Positions 8,855 to 17,517 of a DNA stretch of 64,000 bases are shown here, in pieces; the first letter of the stretch is position 1, and every line of letters begins with the position of its first letter. The notes under the pieces are model-generated. The model made no database searches, was not told the DNA's origin, and saw nothing but the letters and a program-made list of their open reading frames with translations. The position numbers and the translations under genes were made by a program. Source of the stretch: Pelagibius sp040217155 (lineage in GTDB: Bacteria > Pseudomonadota > Alphaproteobacteria > Kiloniellales > Kiloniellaceae); assembly GCA_040217155.1 (NCBI GenBank), contig JAVJNS010000004.1, forward strand, positions 222,784-286,783, in the 5' to 3' direction.

Positions 8855-9346
8855 ATGGCTCTTAAGGATCTCGCCCCCTGGCATCACGGCAAAGGCTCTG
8901 ACGCCCCCGTCCTCTCCGACCTGCACCGCGAGGTCGACCGGGTTTTCGACAACTTCTGGAGTAACTTCGGCACGCCTTCCCTGCTGCGCGGAAACGGCGG
9001 CGGCCTCGCCTTCGACCTGCGCGTCGACACCAGCGAGGACGACAAGGCCTATCACGTCACCGCGGAACTTCCCGGCATGACCGAGAAGGACGTCGAGGTG
9101 ACCTTTGCCGACAACACTCTCACCCTCGCCGGCGAGAAGAAGGAGGAGACGGAGGTCAAGGAGGAGAACTATCACCGCCGCGAGCGCGCCTTCGGCGCTT
9201 TCCGCCGCGCCTTCACCCTGCCGGTCGAGGTCGACGAAGGGAAAATCGCCGCGTCGTTCAAGGACGGCGTCATGACCATCGACCTGCCGAAGTCCAAGTC
9301 CGCGCGGAAGCAGGCCCGCAAGATCACCATCCAGCGCGGCAGATAG
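8855..9346 (+). CDS. Hsp20/alpha-crystallin small heat-shock protein
   Basis: This 163-residue cytoplasmic holdase chaperone has the alpha-crystallin domain at about 47-155: DLRVDTSEDDKAYHVTAELPGM, then the A-x-x-x-G/DGV block (AASFKDGVMTIDLPK). The Lys-rich tail KKITIQRGR-like end (ARKITIQ) carries the C-terminal I-x-I-type contact. The start is the ATG at 8855, behind a perfect GGAGGT (8845-8850) five bases upstream; an upstream in-frame TTG at 8843 overlaps that site and is unlikely. Small heat-shock proteins bind unfolding proteins without ATP. The FNR/FixK-like box suggests induction at low oxygen. Confidence 0.92.
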   Translation: MALKDLAPWHHGKGSDAPVLSDLHREVDRVFDNFWSNFGTPSLLRGNGGGLAFDLRVDTSEDDKAYHVTAELPGMTEKDVEVTFADNTLTLAGEKKEETEVKEENYHRRERAFGAFRRAFTLPVEVDEGKIAASFKDGVMTIDLPKSKSARKQARKITIQRGR

Positions 9347-9432
9347 GCGCCCGCCACGTTAACCTTTGTTAAGTCTTAAGGGCCGATACTGCCGTCATTA
9401 CAAGCAACCCTTCACCTGAGGGATGGGCAGAC

Positions 9433-9657
9433 ATGACCAAACACTTGGTGTCGCAAGACAACCCGGAGGGCAAGCGGACCGAAGACCTGCTGGCGGAGAT
9501 CCGCGCCGAGATCCTCACCCGCATGGCCAACTACGGCGACGACCCGCGCCCCGAAGCCAAGACGGTGATGGAGAACAATCTCAAGATCGCCCAGCTGCTG
9601 ACCGACGCCATCCACCTCGCCGAAGTCAATACCAACACCCTCGCCGAAGACATTTAG
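9433..9657 (+). CDS. conserved small protein of unknown function
   Basis: This 74-residue soluble, acidic, helical protein (VSQDNPEGKRTEDLLAEIRA and MENNLKIAQLLTDAIHLAEV) has no signal peptide, Cys or recognised domain. It starts at ATG 9433, 12 bases after a GAGGGATGG stretch that can serve as ribosome-binding site. It lies between hsp20 and a methyltransferase gene on the same strand but is separated from both. Base composition and codon use match neighbouring genes, which supports it being real. Confidence 0.65.
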   Translation: MTKHLVSQDNPEGKRTEDLLAEIRAEILTRMANYGDDPRPEAKTVMENNLKIAQLLTDAIHLAEVNTNTLAEDI

Positions 9658-9748
9658 CCAAGAACACATTAAGGGACTCCGCCAATGCGCCGCAGCGATA
9701 TGAAACGAGGCCGCCGCAGGGACTTGCGGGCCGAGCCCCGCCGGTGCC

Positions 9749-10594
9749 ATGCTGGTTTCACCGATGAGCCCGCCACCCTCCGTCGCACAGCACTACGCCC
9801 GGGAAGGCGAACTGACCGGCCGCATCCTCTCCGCGCTTACGGCCGCGGGTAAGGATCTCGACCGGCTCTGCGCCGACGACCTTTCTCCCTACGATCAGTT
9901 TCACAGCCGCGGCCACCAGGCGACCGTCGAGCTGGCGCGGCTGCTCAACCCGCGAGCCGGGCAGTGGCTGCTCGACCTCGGCTGCGGCATCGGCGGGCCG
10001 GCGCGCTGGCTGGCCGCGGCCCACGGCTGCCGCGTCGTCGGCCTCGACCTGACCGAGGTCTACTGCCGCACCGCCGGCGAGCTCTCCGACCGCGCCGGCC
10101 TGGCCCGGCAAACGCACTTCGTCTGCGCCGACGGCCTCGCCCTGCCCTTCGCCGCGGCCGGTTTCGATGTCGTCTGGACCCAGCACGCGGCCATGAACAT
10201 CGCCGACAAGGCGCGGCTCTACCGCGAGGTCGCCAGGGTGCTGAAACCCGGCGGGCGCTTCGGCCTCTACGACGTCATGGCCGGACCGGCGGGGGCGCCT
10301 TATTTCCCCGTGCCCTGGTCGAGCGCCGCCGAGGGGAGCCACCTGATGGCGCCGGCGGCGGTGCGCGCGGCCATCGAGGCCGCCGGCCTCAAGCCGCGCC
10401 ACTGGCGCGACCTGACCGCGGAGACCAAAGCCTGGAGCGAAAAGGCCGTCGCCGCCCAGCGGTCCGGCAAGCGCCCCTCCGGGCCGGCGCTCATCCTCGG
10501 GCCGTCCTTCGCCGAGATGGTCGCCAACCTGCGCCGCAGCCTCTTCGAAGACCGCATCACCGTGGTGCGGGCGCTGTTCGAGAAGTCAGGCTGA
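9749..10594 (+). CDS. class I SAM-dependent methyltransferase
   Basis: This 281-residue cytoplasmic protein has SAM-binding motif I LLDLGCGIGGPARWLA (about 74-89), motif II GCRVVGLDLTE and the methyltransferase-11-like block VLKPGGRFGLYDVMAGP. The N-terminal VAQHYAREGELTGRIL and the sequence QHAAMNIADK resemble the glycine/sarcosine/dimethylglycine N-methyltransferase and gamma-tocopherol methyltransferase relatives, so a small amine or quinone-like acceptor is possible. It starts at ATG 9749, with ATG 9764 as an alternative. Its 3' end overlaps the convergent LysR gene by 9 bases. The substrate is unknown. Confidence 0.82.
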   Translation: MLVSPMSPPPSVAQHYAREGELTGRILSALTAAGKDLDRLCADDLSPYDQFHSRGHQATVELARLLNPRAGQWLLDLGCGIGGPARWLAAAHGCRVVGLDLTEVYCRTAGELSDRAGLARQTHFVCADGLALPFAAAGFDVVWTQHAAMNIADKARLYREVARVLKPGGRFGLYDVMAGPAGAPYFPVPWSSAAEGSHLMAPAAVRAAIEAAGLKPRHWRDLTAETKAWSEKAVAAQRSGKRPSGPALILGPSFAEMVANLRRSLFEDRITVVRALFEKSG

Positions 10595-11551
10595 CGTCAG
10601 ATCCGGCGCCGCCTTGCGGCCGCGGCGCAGCGTGCGCCGGGCGACGGCCTGGACCTCCGCCCGGGCATCGTCCTCGTCAAGCGCCGCGAACAGCCAGTCG
10701 ATGAACACGCCGACGATGGGCGCCGCCTTCACCTCGTTGCGGCAGGCGACGTAGAAGCGGTCGACCGCCGGCACCGAGAGGTCGAAGGGCGCCACCAGGC
10801 TGCCGTTGGCCATCAGGCGGCTGGCCGTCATGTTGTCGCCCAGCGCCACGCCGTTGCCGGCCAGCGCGGCGTCCATGGCGAGGCGCGCGTCGCTCATGAA
10901 GTGGTGCGGCCCCCGGCCCAGCTCCAGGGCCTTGGCCGCGGTCAGCCAGGTCTGCCACTCGCGGCCGCCGTCGGCATGCAGGATGACGTGGTGCGCCAGG
11001 TCTTTCACCGAGCGCAGCGGGCGGCTGTTCAGCAGGGTCGGGCTGGCGACCGGAAACAGCTCGATCTCGGTCCACTGGCGCACCCAGCAGTCGCTCCACT
11101 CGCCCTGGCCGTAGCGGATGCAGACGTCGATGTCGGGATCGTAGACGTCGCCCGGATCGTTGGAGCCGAGCATCCTCAGGCGCACGCCCGGAAACTGCTC
11201 GGTGAAGCGGCCGAGCCGCGGGACCAGCCACAGCGACAGCAGCGCCGGCACGCAGCTCACAACGAGATCGCCGCCGGTCGAGGGCCGGGTCATCCGCGCC
11301 GTGGCCGCGGCGATCTCCTCGAAGGCCGTCGACAGGGTCGGCAGCAGGGCGGCGCCGTGCGGCGTCAGCCGCACCCGGCGGGCGCCGCGCTCCAGCAGAG
11401 TCACCTTCAGCGCCGCCTCCAGGCTGCGGATCTGGTGGCTGACGGCGCCGTGAGTGACGTTCAGCTCCTCGGCGGCGCGGGTCACCGAGCCGTGCCGGGC
11501 CGCCGCCTCGAAGGCGCGCAGGGGATTGAGGGGCGGCAGGCGGTTCGACAT
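10586..11551 (-). CDS. LysR-family regulator (GcvA-like), divergent from the ureohydrolase gene
   Basis: This 321-residue protein has an N-terminal winged helix-turn-helix (LNPLRAFEAAARHGSVTRAA to VTHGAVSHQIRSLEAAL, about 7-50) in the form typical of the GcvA/AmpR subgroup, followed by a periplasmic-binding-protein-like effector domain. It is divergently transcribed from the ureohydrolase-ABC transporter-nitrilase genes, the classic arrangement for a LysR regulator of its neighbours. A perfect 7-7-7 inverted repeat at 11565-11585, just upstream of its start, is a candidate operator. The inducer is presumably the transported guanidino or polyamine compound or its product. Confidence 0.88.
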   Translation of the reverse strand: MSNRLPPLNPLRAFEAAARHGSVTRAAEELNVTHGAVSHQIRSLEAALKVTLLERGARRVRLTPHGAALLPTLSTAFEEIAAATARMTRPSTGGDLVVSCVPALLSLWLVPRLGRFTEQFPGVRLRMLGSNDPGDVYDPDIDVCIRYGQGEWSDCWVRQWTEIELFPVASPTLLNSRPLRSVKDLAHHVILHADGGREWQTWLTAAKALELGRGPHHFMSDARLAMDAALAGNGVALGDNMTASRLMANGSLVAPFDLSVPAVDRFYVACRNEVKAAPIVGVFIDWLFAALDEDDARAEVQAVARRTLRRGRKAAPDLTSA

Positions 11552-11564
11552 CGGGGTGTCACCC

Positions 11565-11585
11565 TTTGTGAATAAATCTCACAAA
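11565..11585. promoter_or_regulatory. perfect inverted repeat in the lysR-ureohydrolase intergenic region
   Basis: TTTGTGA, seven spacer bases, then TCACAAA form an uninterrupted palindrome. It lies 14 bases upstream of the lysR-type start codon and about 90 bases before the ureohydrolase start. The position and symmetry suit a LysR operator controlling both directions; this is inference. Confidence 0.6.
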
Positions 11586-11677
11586 CGACGCTACAACAAT
11601 GTCAATTGCCTTCGCAACGTGGACTCCGCGATACTTCGGCCAGGAACTCTTCGGCGGCTTCGGGGGACAAGGCACAG

Positions 11678-12727
11678 ATGGCTTGGGATCGGGACAGGCT
11701 GGAAACCCTGCGCGAAAAATACGGCCAGGGTCACGGCGGCGACCTCTTCGAGCCGGCGTTCCGCAAGGTCGCGGACAAGATCTTCGACAAGAGCGGCACC
11801 CGCATGGCGCCCTACGCCGGCATCTGCACCCTGCTCGACGCGCCGCAGCACGATCTCGATCCGGAGAATCCCGACTTCGGCGACCTGCAGGTCGCGCTCA
11901 TCGGGGTGCCCATGGACCTCGGCGTCACCAACCGGCCCGGCGCCCGCTTCGGCCCCCGCGCGATCCGCGATATCGAGCGCATCGGCCCCTACAACCACGT
12001 GCTGGAGTGCGCGCCGACCTATGACCTGCGGGTCGCCGACCTGGGCGACGTGCCGTTCACCAGCCGCTACCGCCTGGAAGGCAGCCTCGACGATATCGAG
12101 CGCTACTACGAAAAGGTCTTCGCCGCCGGGGTGGTGCCGCTCTCGGTCGGCGGCGACCATTCGATCACCCACCCGATCATGAAGGCGCTCGGCCGCGAGC
12201 GGCCGCTCGGCATGGTGCACATCGACGCCCACTGCGACACCGGCGGCGCTTTCGACCACACCAAGTTCCACCACGGCGGACCCTTCAGGAACGCCGTGCT
12301 CGACGGCGTGCTCGATCCGACCCGCACGGTACAGATCGGCATCCGCGGCTCGGCCGAGTATCTCTGGGAGTTCTCCGTCGACAGCGGCATGACCGTGATT
12401 CACGCCGAGGAGGTGCCGCAGCTGGGCATTCCCGCGGTCATCGAAAAGGCCCTGGCGGTGGTCGGCGACGGGCCGACCTACCTGTCTTTCGACATCGACG
12501 GCATCGATCCCGCCTTCGCGCCGGGCACCGGCACGCCGGAGGTCGGCGGCCTGACCACCCGCGAGGTGCTGGCGATCCTGCATGGCCTGAAGGGCGTCGA
12601 CATCGTTGGCGGCGACGTGGTCGAGGTGGCGCCGCAATACGACACCACCACCAACACCGCCCAGGTCGGCGCGCAGGTGCTGTTCGAGATTCTGAGCCTG
12701 ATGGTCTACAGCCCGCGGCTTTCGTGA
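11678..12727 (+). CDS. agmatinase/guanidinobutyrase-type ureohydrolase
   Basis: This 349-residue enzyme of the arginase superfamily has all metal ligands of the binuclear Mn site visible: His161 (GGDHS), Asp183, His185 and Asp187 (HIDAHCD), and the C-terminal SFDIDGIDP block. It should split urea from a guanidino compound. The long N-terminus before PYAGICTLL resembles agmatinases and guanidinobutyrases more than arginase. It is the first gene after the divergent LysR regulator and is followed by a spermidine/putrescine-type ABC importer and a carbon-nitrogen hydrolase. Agmatine, 4-guanidinobutyrate and related compounds remain possible. The start is ATG 11678, behind GGGGGACAAGG; an earlier in-frame ATG at 11606 would add 24 unconserved residues. 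Confidence 0.87.
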   Translation: MAWDRDRLETLREKYGQGHGGDLFEPAFRKVADKIFDKSGTRMAPYAGICTLLDAPQHDLDPENPDFGDLQVALIGVPMDLGVTNRPGARFGPRAIRDIERIGPYNHVLECAPTYDLRVADLGDVPFTSRYRLEGSLDDIERYYEKVFAAGVVPLSVGGDHSITHPIMKALGRERPLGMVHIDAHCDTGGAFDHTKFHHGGPFRNAVLDGVLDPTRTVQIGIRGSAEYLWEFSVDSGMTVIHAEEVPQLGIPAVIEKALAVVGDGPTYLSFDIDGIDPAFAPGTGTPEVGGLTTREVLAILHGLKGVDIVGGDVVEVAPQYDTTTNTAQVGAQVLFEILSLMVYSPRLS

Positions 12728-12823
12728 CCCGGGCCGGGAAAAACCCGGTCCGTGCGGAAGGCCGGTTCCGATCAACCAAGCCACAGCAAGTGGCGGCCAA
12801 AAGACAGTGGAGGTAATAGAGAG

Positions 12824-13915
12824 ATGACCAAGAACATACTCAAGACCGGCGTCAGTCGCCGCGGTGTCATGGCCGGCGGCCTTGCCGGCGCCGGCCTGCT
12901 GGCCATGCCCGCGGTGCTGCGGGCGCAAGAGCGCTCCTTGAAGGTCGGCGTCTACGGCGGCTACTTCAAGTCTTCCTTCGACGAGCACATCTTCCCGGAG
13001 TTCACCGCGGCGACCGGCATCGCGGTGGAATCGGTCGCCGAGCCGACCGGCGAGGCCTGGCTGGTGCAGTTGGAGCAGGCGGCCCGCGCCGGCCGCGCCC
13101 CGGCGGACATCTCGATGATGTCCCAGGTCGCCATGCTGAAGGGCCAGTCGACCGACCTCTGGGCGCCGCTCGACGTCGCCCGCATGCCCAATGCCGGCAA
13201 CCTGATCCCGCACTTCGTCAACAAGTACCCGGACGGACGGGTGGCCGGCATCGGCGCCGTGGCCTGGTACATTACCCTGGTCACCAACACCGACGTCTTC
13301 CCCGAGGCCCCGGACTCCTGGGCGGCGCTGTGGGATCCGGCCAATGCCGACAAACTGGGCCTGCTGGCGCTGGTGTCCAACTCCTTCCTGCTGGAGGTCA
13401 CGGCCAAGACCCACCTGGGCGGCACCGCGGCCCTGGACAACGAGGAAGGGCTCTTGAAGGCCTTCGACAAGCTGGCCGAGGTCAAGCCGAACGTGCGCCT
13501 GTGGTACCGCGACGAGGCGCAGTTCGAACAGGCCCTGAAGTCCGGCGAGATCCCCATGGGCCAGTACTATCACGACGTCACCGGCCTCGCCGCCGCCGAC
13601 GGCAACCCGGTGCGCTCGACCTTCCCCAAGGAAGGCGGCATTCTCGACAGCGGCTGCTGGGCGCTGTCGCGCGCCTCGGACAAGGGCGAGGCGGCGCACA
13701 TCTTCATCGACTACATGAGCCAGCCGTCGATCCAGGCGCAGATGTCGCGCAAGGTCGGCACCGCCCCGACCGTCAAGCGCGGCCTGCTCGACCTCACCGA
13801 CGACGAGTTCGCCTCGGTCTCTTCCGACATCGACCCGATCGTGCCGCGCTACGATCTCTACCAGTCGAAGTCGGACTGGCTGAACCAGAAGTGGACCGAG
13901 CTGATCGTCGGCTGA
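12824..13915 (+). CDS. ABC transporter substrate-binding protein, PotD-like
   Basis: This 363-residue periplasmic binding protein is exported by a Tat-type signal: the twin Arg in VSRRGVMAGG is followed by a hydrophobic stretch and AVLRAQ. The mature part (VGVYGGYFKSSFDEHIFPEF, ATGIAVESVAEPTGEAW) matches the extracellular solute-binding family 1/8 that serves polyamine and iron-type importers. The start ATG 12824 has GGAGGT 9-10 bases upstream. The ligand is probably the guanidino or polyamine substrate handled by neighbouring genes. A strong hairpin after the stop codon separates it from the ATPase gene. Confidence 0.87.
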   Translation: MTKNILKTGVSRRGVMAGGLAGAGLLAMPAVLRAQERSLKVGVYGGYFKSSFDEHIFPEFTAATGIAVESVAEPTGEAWLVQLEQAARAGRAPADISMMSQVAMLKGQSTDLWAPLDVARMPNAGNLIPHFVNKYPDGRVAGIGAVAWYITLVTNTDVFPEAPDSWAALWDPANADKLGLLALVSNSFLLEVTAKTHLGGTAALDNEEGLLKAFDKLAEVKPNVRLWYRDEAQFEQALKSGEIPMGQYYHDVTGLAAADGNPVRSTFPKEGGILDSGCWALSRASDKGEAAHIFIDYMSQPSIQAQMSRKVGTAPTVKRGLLDLTDDEFASVSSDIDPIVPRYDLYQSKSDWLNQKWTELIVG

Positions 13916-13930
13916 GGATCGCCTTGTAAA

Positions 13931-13961
13931 GCGGGGCCGCCGGCTGGGCTGGCGGCCCCGC
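13931..13961 (+). terminator. intercistronic hairpin after the binding-protein gene
   Basis: GCGGGGCCGCC (13931-13941), a nine-base loop and GGCGGCCCCGC (13951-13961) form an 11-bp GC stem with no T-run. It lies 15 bases after the binding-protein stop. It may act as an mRNA-stabilising or attenuating stem that keeps the binding protein in excess over the membrane subunits. Confidence 0.6.
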
Positions 13962-13994
13962 CATCGCCTGAATTTCACCAGCGGCGAAAATGCC

Positions 13995-15029
13995 ATGTCG
14001 GGACTTTCCCTGGAAGGCGTAACCAAGCGCTTCGGCGCCGTGGCCGCGGTCGACGACGTCGCCCTCAGCGTGCCGCACGGCACCTTCGTCTGCCTGCTCG
14101 GCCCTTCCGGCTGCGGCAAGACCACGCTGCTGCGCATGATCGCCGGGCTGGAGGATCCCAGCGCCGGGCGCATCCTGCTCGACGGCGACGACATTACCGG
14201 GGTGCCGACCCACCGGCGCGATTTCGGCATGGTCTTCCAGTCGCTGGCGCTGTTTCCGCACCTGAACGTCGGCGAGAATATCGCCTACGCCCTGCGCATC
14301 CGCGGCACGCCCAAGGCGGAACGGCAGGGCCGCGTCGAGGAACTGCTGTCCCTGGTGCATCTGCCGGGCTACGCCGCGCGGCCGGTCGCCAAGCTTTCCG
14401 GCGGCCAGCGCCAGCGCGTCGCCATCGCCCGCGCCCTGGCCGTCTCGCCGCGCCTCTTCCTGCTCGACGAACCGCTCTCCGCCCTCGATGCCAAGCTGCG
14501 CGAGGCCATGCAGGTGGAACTGCGCCAGCTCCAGCAGAAGCTCGGCATCACCACCATCGTGGTGACGCACGACCAGCGCGAGGCCATGACCATGGCCGAT
14601 CTCGTGGTGGTCATGAGCGAGGGCCGCATCCGCCAGGCGGCGCCGCCGGTCGAGATCTACCGCCGGCCCGCCGACAGTTTCGTCGCCGACTTCATCGGCT
14701 CCACCAACCTGCTGGAGATCGCCCGGCAGGGCGGCGGCGCCGCCGTCGCCGGCGTGCCCCTGCCGGGCCTCGCCCTGCCCGCCGGCCAGGAGACCGCGCG
14801 GCTGTCGATCCGCCCGGAGGATGTCCGCCTCGCCGCGCCGGCCGACGGCGGCCTGACCGGCCGGGTGAGCTTCCTGCGCGACCTCGGCGGCACGGTGGAA
14901 ACCTTCGTCGAGGTCGCCGGCACGACGGTGACCGTGGTCTCGCCGCCGCGCGACCGCCCCAACGTCAAGGCCGGCGACGCGGTCGGCGTGGTCCTGCCGC
15001 CGGAAGCCTGCGTGGTGCTCAAACGATGA
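13995..15029 (+). CDS. ABC transporter ATP-binding protein, PotA-like
   Basis: This 344-residue ATPase has Walker A GPSGCGKT (36-43), Q-loop VFQSLALFP, signature LSGGQ (134-138), Walker B LFLLDEP (154-160), H-loop VTHDQREA, and a C-terminal TOBE/OB domain (RLSIRPEDVRL onwards) characteristic of the spermidine/putrescine and iron importer class. It powers import through the two permeases encoded next; its stop overlaps the first permease start by four bases (ATGA). The TOBE domain may bind a regulator or ligand. Confidence 0.93.
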   Translation: MSGLSLEGVTKRFGAVAAVDDVALSVPHGTFVCLLGPSGCGKTTLLRMIAGLEDPSAGRILLDGDDITGVPTHRRDFGMVFQSLALFPHLNVGENIAYALRIRGTPKAERQGRVEELLSLVHLPGYAARPVAKLSGGQRQRVAIARALAVSPRLFLLDEPLSALDAKLREAMQVELRQLQQKLGITTIVVTHDQREAMTMADLVVVMSEGRIRQAAPPVEIYRRPADSFVADFIGSTNLLEIARQGGGAAVAGVPLPGLALPAGQETARLSIRPEDVRLAAPADGGLTGRVSFLRDLGGTVETFVEVAGTTVTVVSPPRDRPNVKAGDAVGVVLPPEACVVLKR

Positions 15030-15883
15030 GACGCGAACCGGCCCGCGGCCTCGCCGACCACCTGCCGCTGATCTTTCCGGCGGCGATGCTGCTGGTGTTC
15101 TTTGTCATCCCCTTCGGCATCATGATCGCCGTCAGCTTCTTCCGGCGCCAGCAGGGCGGCTTCTATACCACCGATTTCGTGCTGGCGAACTACGAGCGCT
15201 TCGTGTCCGCCTTCTTCGGCGGCGTGCTCGGCTTCTCGCTGCTGCTCGCCGCCGCCGTCGCGGTCTGCTGCGTCGCCCTGGCCTATCCCTTCACCTACTT
15301 CCTGACCTGCCGGACGCGGAGCGTTCAGATCGCCTGGCTGGTGGGCCTGCTTTCGGTGCTCTCGCTGTCGGAGGTGATCATCGGCTTTGCCTGGTCGACG
15401 CTGTTCTCGCGCACCGCCGGGATCACCAACCTCCTCGTCGCCCTCGGCCTCATGGACCAGCCGGCCGCCCTGCTGCCCGGTTTCGGCGCGGTGCTGACCG
15501 GCATGGTCTACCAGGCCCTGCCCTACACCGTCCTGGTGCTCTACCCGGCCCTGGTGCGGCTCGAACCGACCCTGCTGGAGGCCTCGCGCACCCTGGGCGC
15601 CTCGCCGCTGCGCGGCTTCTTCGACGTGGTCATCCCCGCCTCGCGCAACACCATCGTCGCCACGCTGATCATGGTCTTCGTGTTCGCCCTGGGCTCCTAC
15701 CTGCTGCCGCAGATTCTCGGCCGCCCGCAGCACTGGACGCTTTCCGTCCTCATCACCGACCAGGCGATCTACCAGTCGAACATGCCCTTCGCCGCCGCCA
15801 TGGCGGTCTTCCTAGTGCTGATCTCCCTGGCCCTGGTCGGCCTGACGCTGCTGGTCGGCGGCCGGCGGGAGGTGCAGGCATGA
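15026..15883 (+). CDS. ABC transporter permease, PotB-like
   Basis: This 285-residue inner-membrane permease has about six transmembrane segments, for example LIFPAAMLLVFFVIPFGIMI and LLLAAAVAVCCVALAYPFTY. The EAA loop LEASRTLGASPLRGFFDVVIP contacts the ATPase. It overlaps the ATPase gene by four bases and is followed after 13 bases by the second permease, so the three are translationally coupled in one operon. Confidence 0.9.
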   Translation: MRREPARGLADHLPLIFPAAMLLVFFVIPFGIMIAVSFFRRQQGGFYTTDFVLANYERFVSAFFGGVLGFSLLLAAAVAVCCVALAYPFTYFLTCRTRSVQIAWLVGLLSVLSLSEVIIGFAWSTLFSRTAGITNLLVALGLMDQPAALLPGFGAVLTGMVYQALPYTVLVLYPALVRLEPTLLEASRTLGASPLRGFFDVVIPASRNTIVATLIMVFVFALGSYLLPQILGRPQHWTLSVLITDQAIYQSNMPFAAAMAVFLVLISLALVGLTLLVGGRREVQA

Positions 15884-15896
15884 GGAGCCCCGCGCC

Positions 15897-16703
15897 ATGA
15901 CCCCGGCCTGGCTGCGCAACGGCTACATGGCGCTCATCGCCGTCTTCCTGGCGGCGCCGCTGGTGGTGGTCGCCGGCGTCTCGGTCAACGCCAAGAAGAC
16001 GCTGCTGTTCCCGCCGGAGGGCTTTTCGCTGTCCTGGTACGCGGAGATCTTCACCGCCAGCGACTGGCGCGGCGCCCTCATCGCCTCGGTCAGTGTCGCG
16101 GCGCTGTCGGCCGCCGTGGCGGTGGCCATCGCCACGCCGCTGGCCTGGTTCCTGTGGCGCCGCGTCGCGCCCTGGGCCCGCGTGTTCCAGTTCCTCGGCG
16201 TCGCCCCCTTCCTGCTGCCGCCGGTCATCACGGCGCTCGGCTTCCTTTCCTTCTGGGCCACCGCCGGATTCTACGGCGAGCCCTGGACGGCGGTCATCAG
16301 CCATTCGATTTTCTTCGTCACCCTGCCGCTGGTCACCCTGTCGCTCGGTTTCGCCTCCATCGAGCGCTCGCTGGTCGAGGCGGCGGCCACCATGGGCGCC
16401 AGCGACGGGCAGGTCTTCCGCACGGTGGTGGTGCCCCTGATCACGCCCTACCTGGTGTCGGGCTATGCCTTCGCCTTCGTGCTGTCGCTGAACGAGTACA
16501 TCGTCGCCTACATGACCGTCGGCTTCACCCTGGAGACCCTGCCGATCAAGATCTTCAACGCCCTGCGCTACGGCTACACGCCGACCATGGCGGCGGTGTC
16601 GATTTTCTTCGTGCTGATCGCCGCCGCGGTCTTCGGCCTGGTCGCCCGCTACGGCGACCTGCCGCGCCTGCTCGGCGCCTGGTCCTCGGACGAGCGGACA
16701 TGA
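15897..16703 (+). CDS. ABC transporter permease, PotC-like
   Basis: This 268-residue inner-membrane permease completes the importer. It has about six transmembrane segments and the EAA loop VEAAATMGASDGQVFRTVVVP. The N-terminal signal-anchor GYMALIAVFLAAPLVVVAGVS fits PotC-type subunits. Its last codons overlap the nitrilase gene (ATGA), placing transport and hydrolysis in one transcript. Confidence 0.9.
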   Translation: MTPAWLRNGYMALIAVFLAAPLVVVAGVSVNAKKTLLFPPEGFSLSWYAEIFTASDWRGALIASVSVAALSAAVAVAIATPLAWFLWRRVAPWARVFQFLGVAPFLLPPVITALGFLSFWATAGFYGEPWTAVISHSIFFVTLPLVTLSLGFASIERSLVEAAATMGASDGQVFRTVVVPLITPYLVSGYAFAFVLSLNEYIVAYMTVGFTLETLPIKIFNALRYGYTPTMAAVSIFFVLIAAAVFGLVARYGDLPRLLGAWSSDERT

Positions 16704-17476
16704 AGATCGCCCTGGTGCAGATGCAGGCCGTGGCCGGCGACGTCGCGGCCAATCTGAAGACCATCGAGACGGCGGCCGCCGAGGCCGCCGCCGGCGGCGC
16801 CGACCTGCTGGTCGCCCCGGAACTCGCCATCACCGGCTACGGCGCCGGCGAAGCGATCCGCGACCTCGCCGAATCGGTCGACGGCGCCCAGGTCGCGCGC
16901 CTCGGCGAGATCGCCGGCCGCCACGGCCTCGCGATCGTCGCCGGCTTCGCCGAGCGTGCCGGAGATGAAATCTTCAATTCCCTGGCGATGCTTCGCCGGG
17001 ACGCGGCGCCCAGGGTCTACCGCAAGACCCATCTCTACGCCGCCTACGAGCGCGCGCTCTTCACGCCGGGCGAGCTGCGCCCCGCCGTGGCGGACTTCCA
17101 GGGCCTGAAGGTCGGCTTTCTGATCTGCTACGACGTCGAGTTTCCCGAAAACGTGCGGCGCCTCGCCCACGCCGGCGCCGAGGTCGTCCTGGTGCCCACC
17201 GCCCTGCCCCAAGGCCCCTTCGGCACGTTCATCGCCACCCGCGTGGTGCCGGTGCGCGCCTTCGAGAACCAGGTCTTCGTGGTCTACGCCGACCACGCCG
17301 GCGCCGACGGGCGGTTCCGCTACGCCGGCCTGTCCCGCGCCGTCGGGCCGGACGGCGTCTGCCTGGCGGCCTCCGACGACAATGCCCCGGCCCTGCTGTT
17401 CGCCGACATCGACCCGGCCGCCTACGCCGACAGCCGCAAGGCCAACGCCTATCTGAAAGACCTGCGCTCCGACTAA
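16700..17476 (+). CDS. carbon-nitrogen hydrolase (nitrilase superfamily amidase)
   Basis: This 258-residue cytoplasmic amidase has the complete Glu-Lys-Cys triad: Glu41 (APELAITGYG), Lys109 (YRKTHLY) and Cys143 (LICYDVEFPE). It resembles 5-aminopentanamidase, omega-amidase and N-carbamoylputrescine amidase relatives. In the arginine monooxygenase route, 4-guanidinobutyramide is hydrolysed to 4-guanidinobutyrate and then split by a ureohydrolase; the pairing here with such a ureohydrolase suggests that route, but no monooxygenase or decarboxylase gene is present. The start codon ATG 16700 overlaps the permease stop, so it is the last gene of the operon. Confidence 0.85.
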   Translation: MKIALVQMQAVAGDVAANLKTIETAAAEAAAGGADLLVAPELAITGYGAGEAIRDLAESVDGAQVARLGEIAGRHGLAIVAGFAERAGDEIFNSLAMLRRDAAPRVYRKTHLYAAYERALFTPGELRPAVADFQGLKVGFLICYDVEFPENVRRLAHAGAEVVLVPTALPQGPFGTFIATRVVPVRAFENQVFVVYADHAGADGRFRYAGLSRAVGPDGVCLAASDDNAPALLFADIDPAAYADSRKANAYLKDLRSD

Positions 17477-17517
17477 CCGGACAGGTTAGGGGCACCCACC
17501 AGCGCCACCTCTTTGAC

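Noticed and set aside
12728..12823. Possible guanidine (ykkC-type) riboswitch before the binding-protein gene
   Set aside because: The gap is under 100 bases and shows none of the conserved ykkC or mini-ykkC loops I know.
11591..14230. An 879-codon minus-strand open frame across the ureohydrolase and binding-protein genes
   Set aside because: It is antisense to genes with clear motifs, and its translation is low-complexity and Arg/Gly/His-rich.
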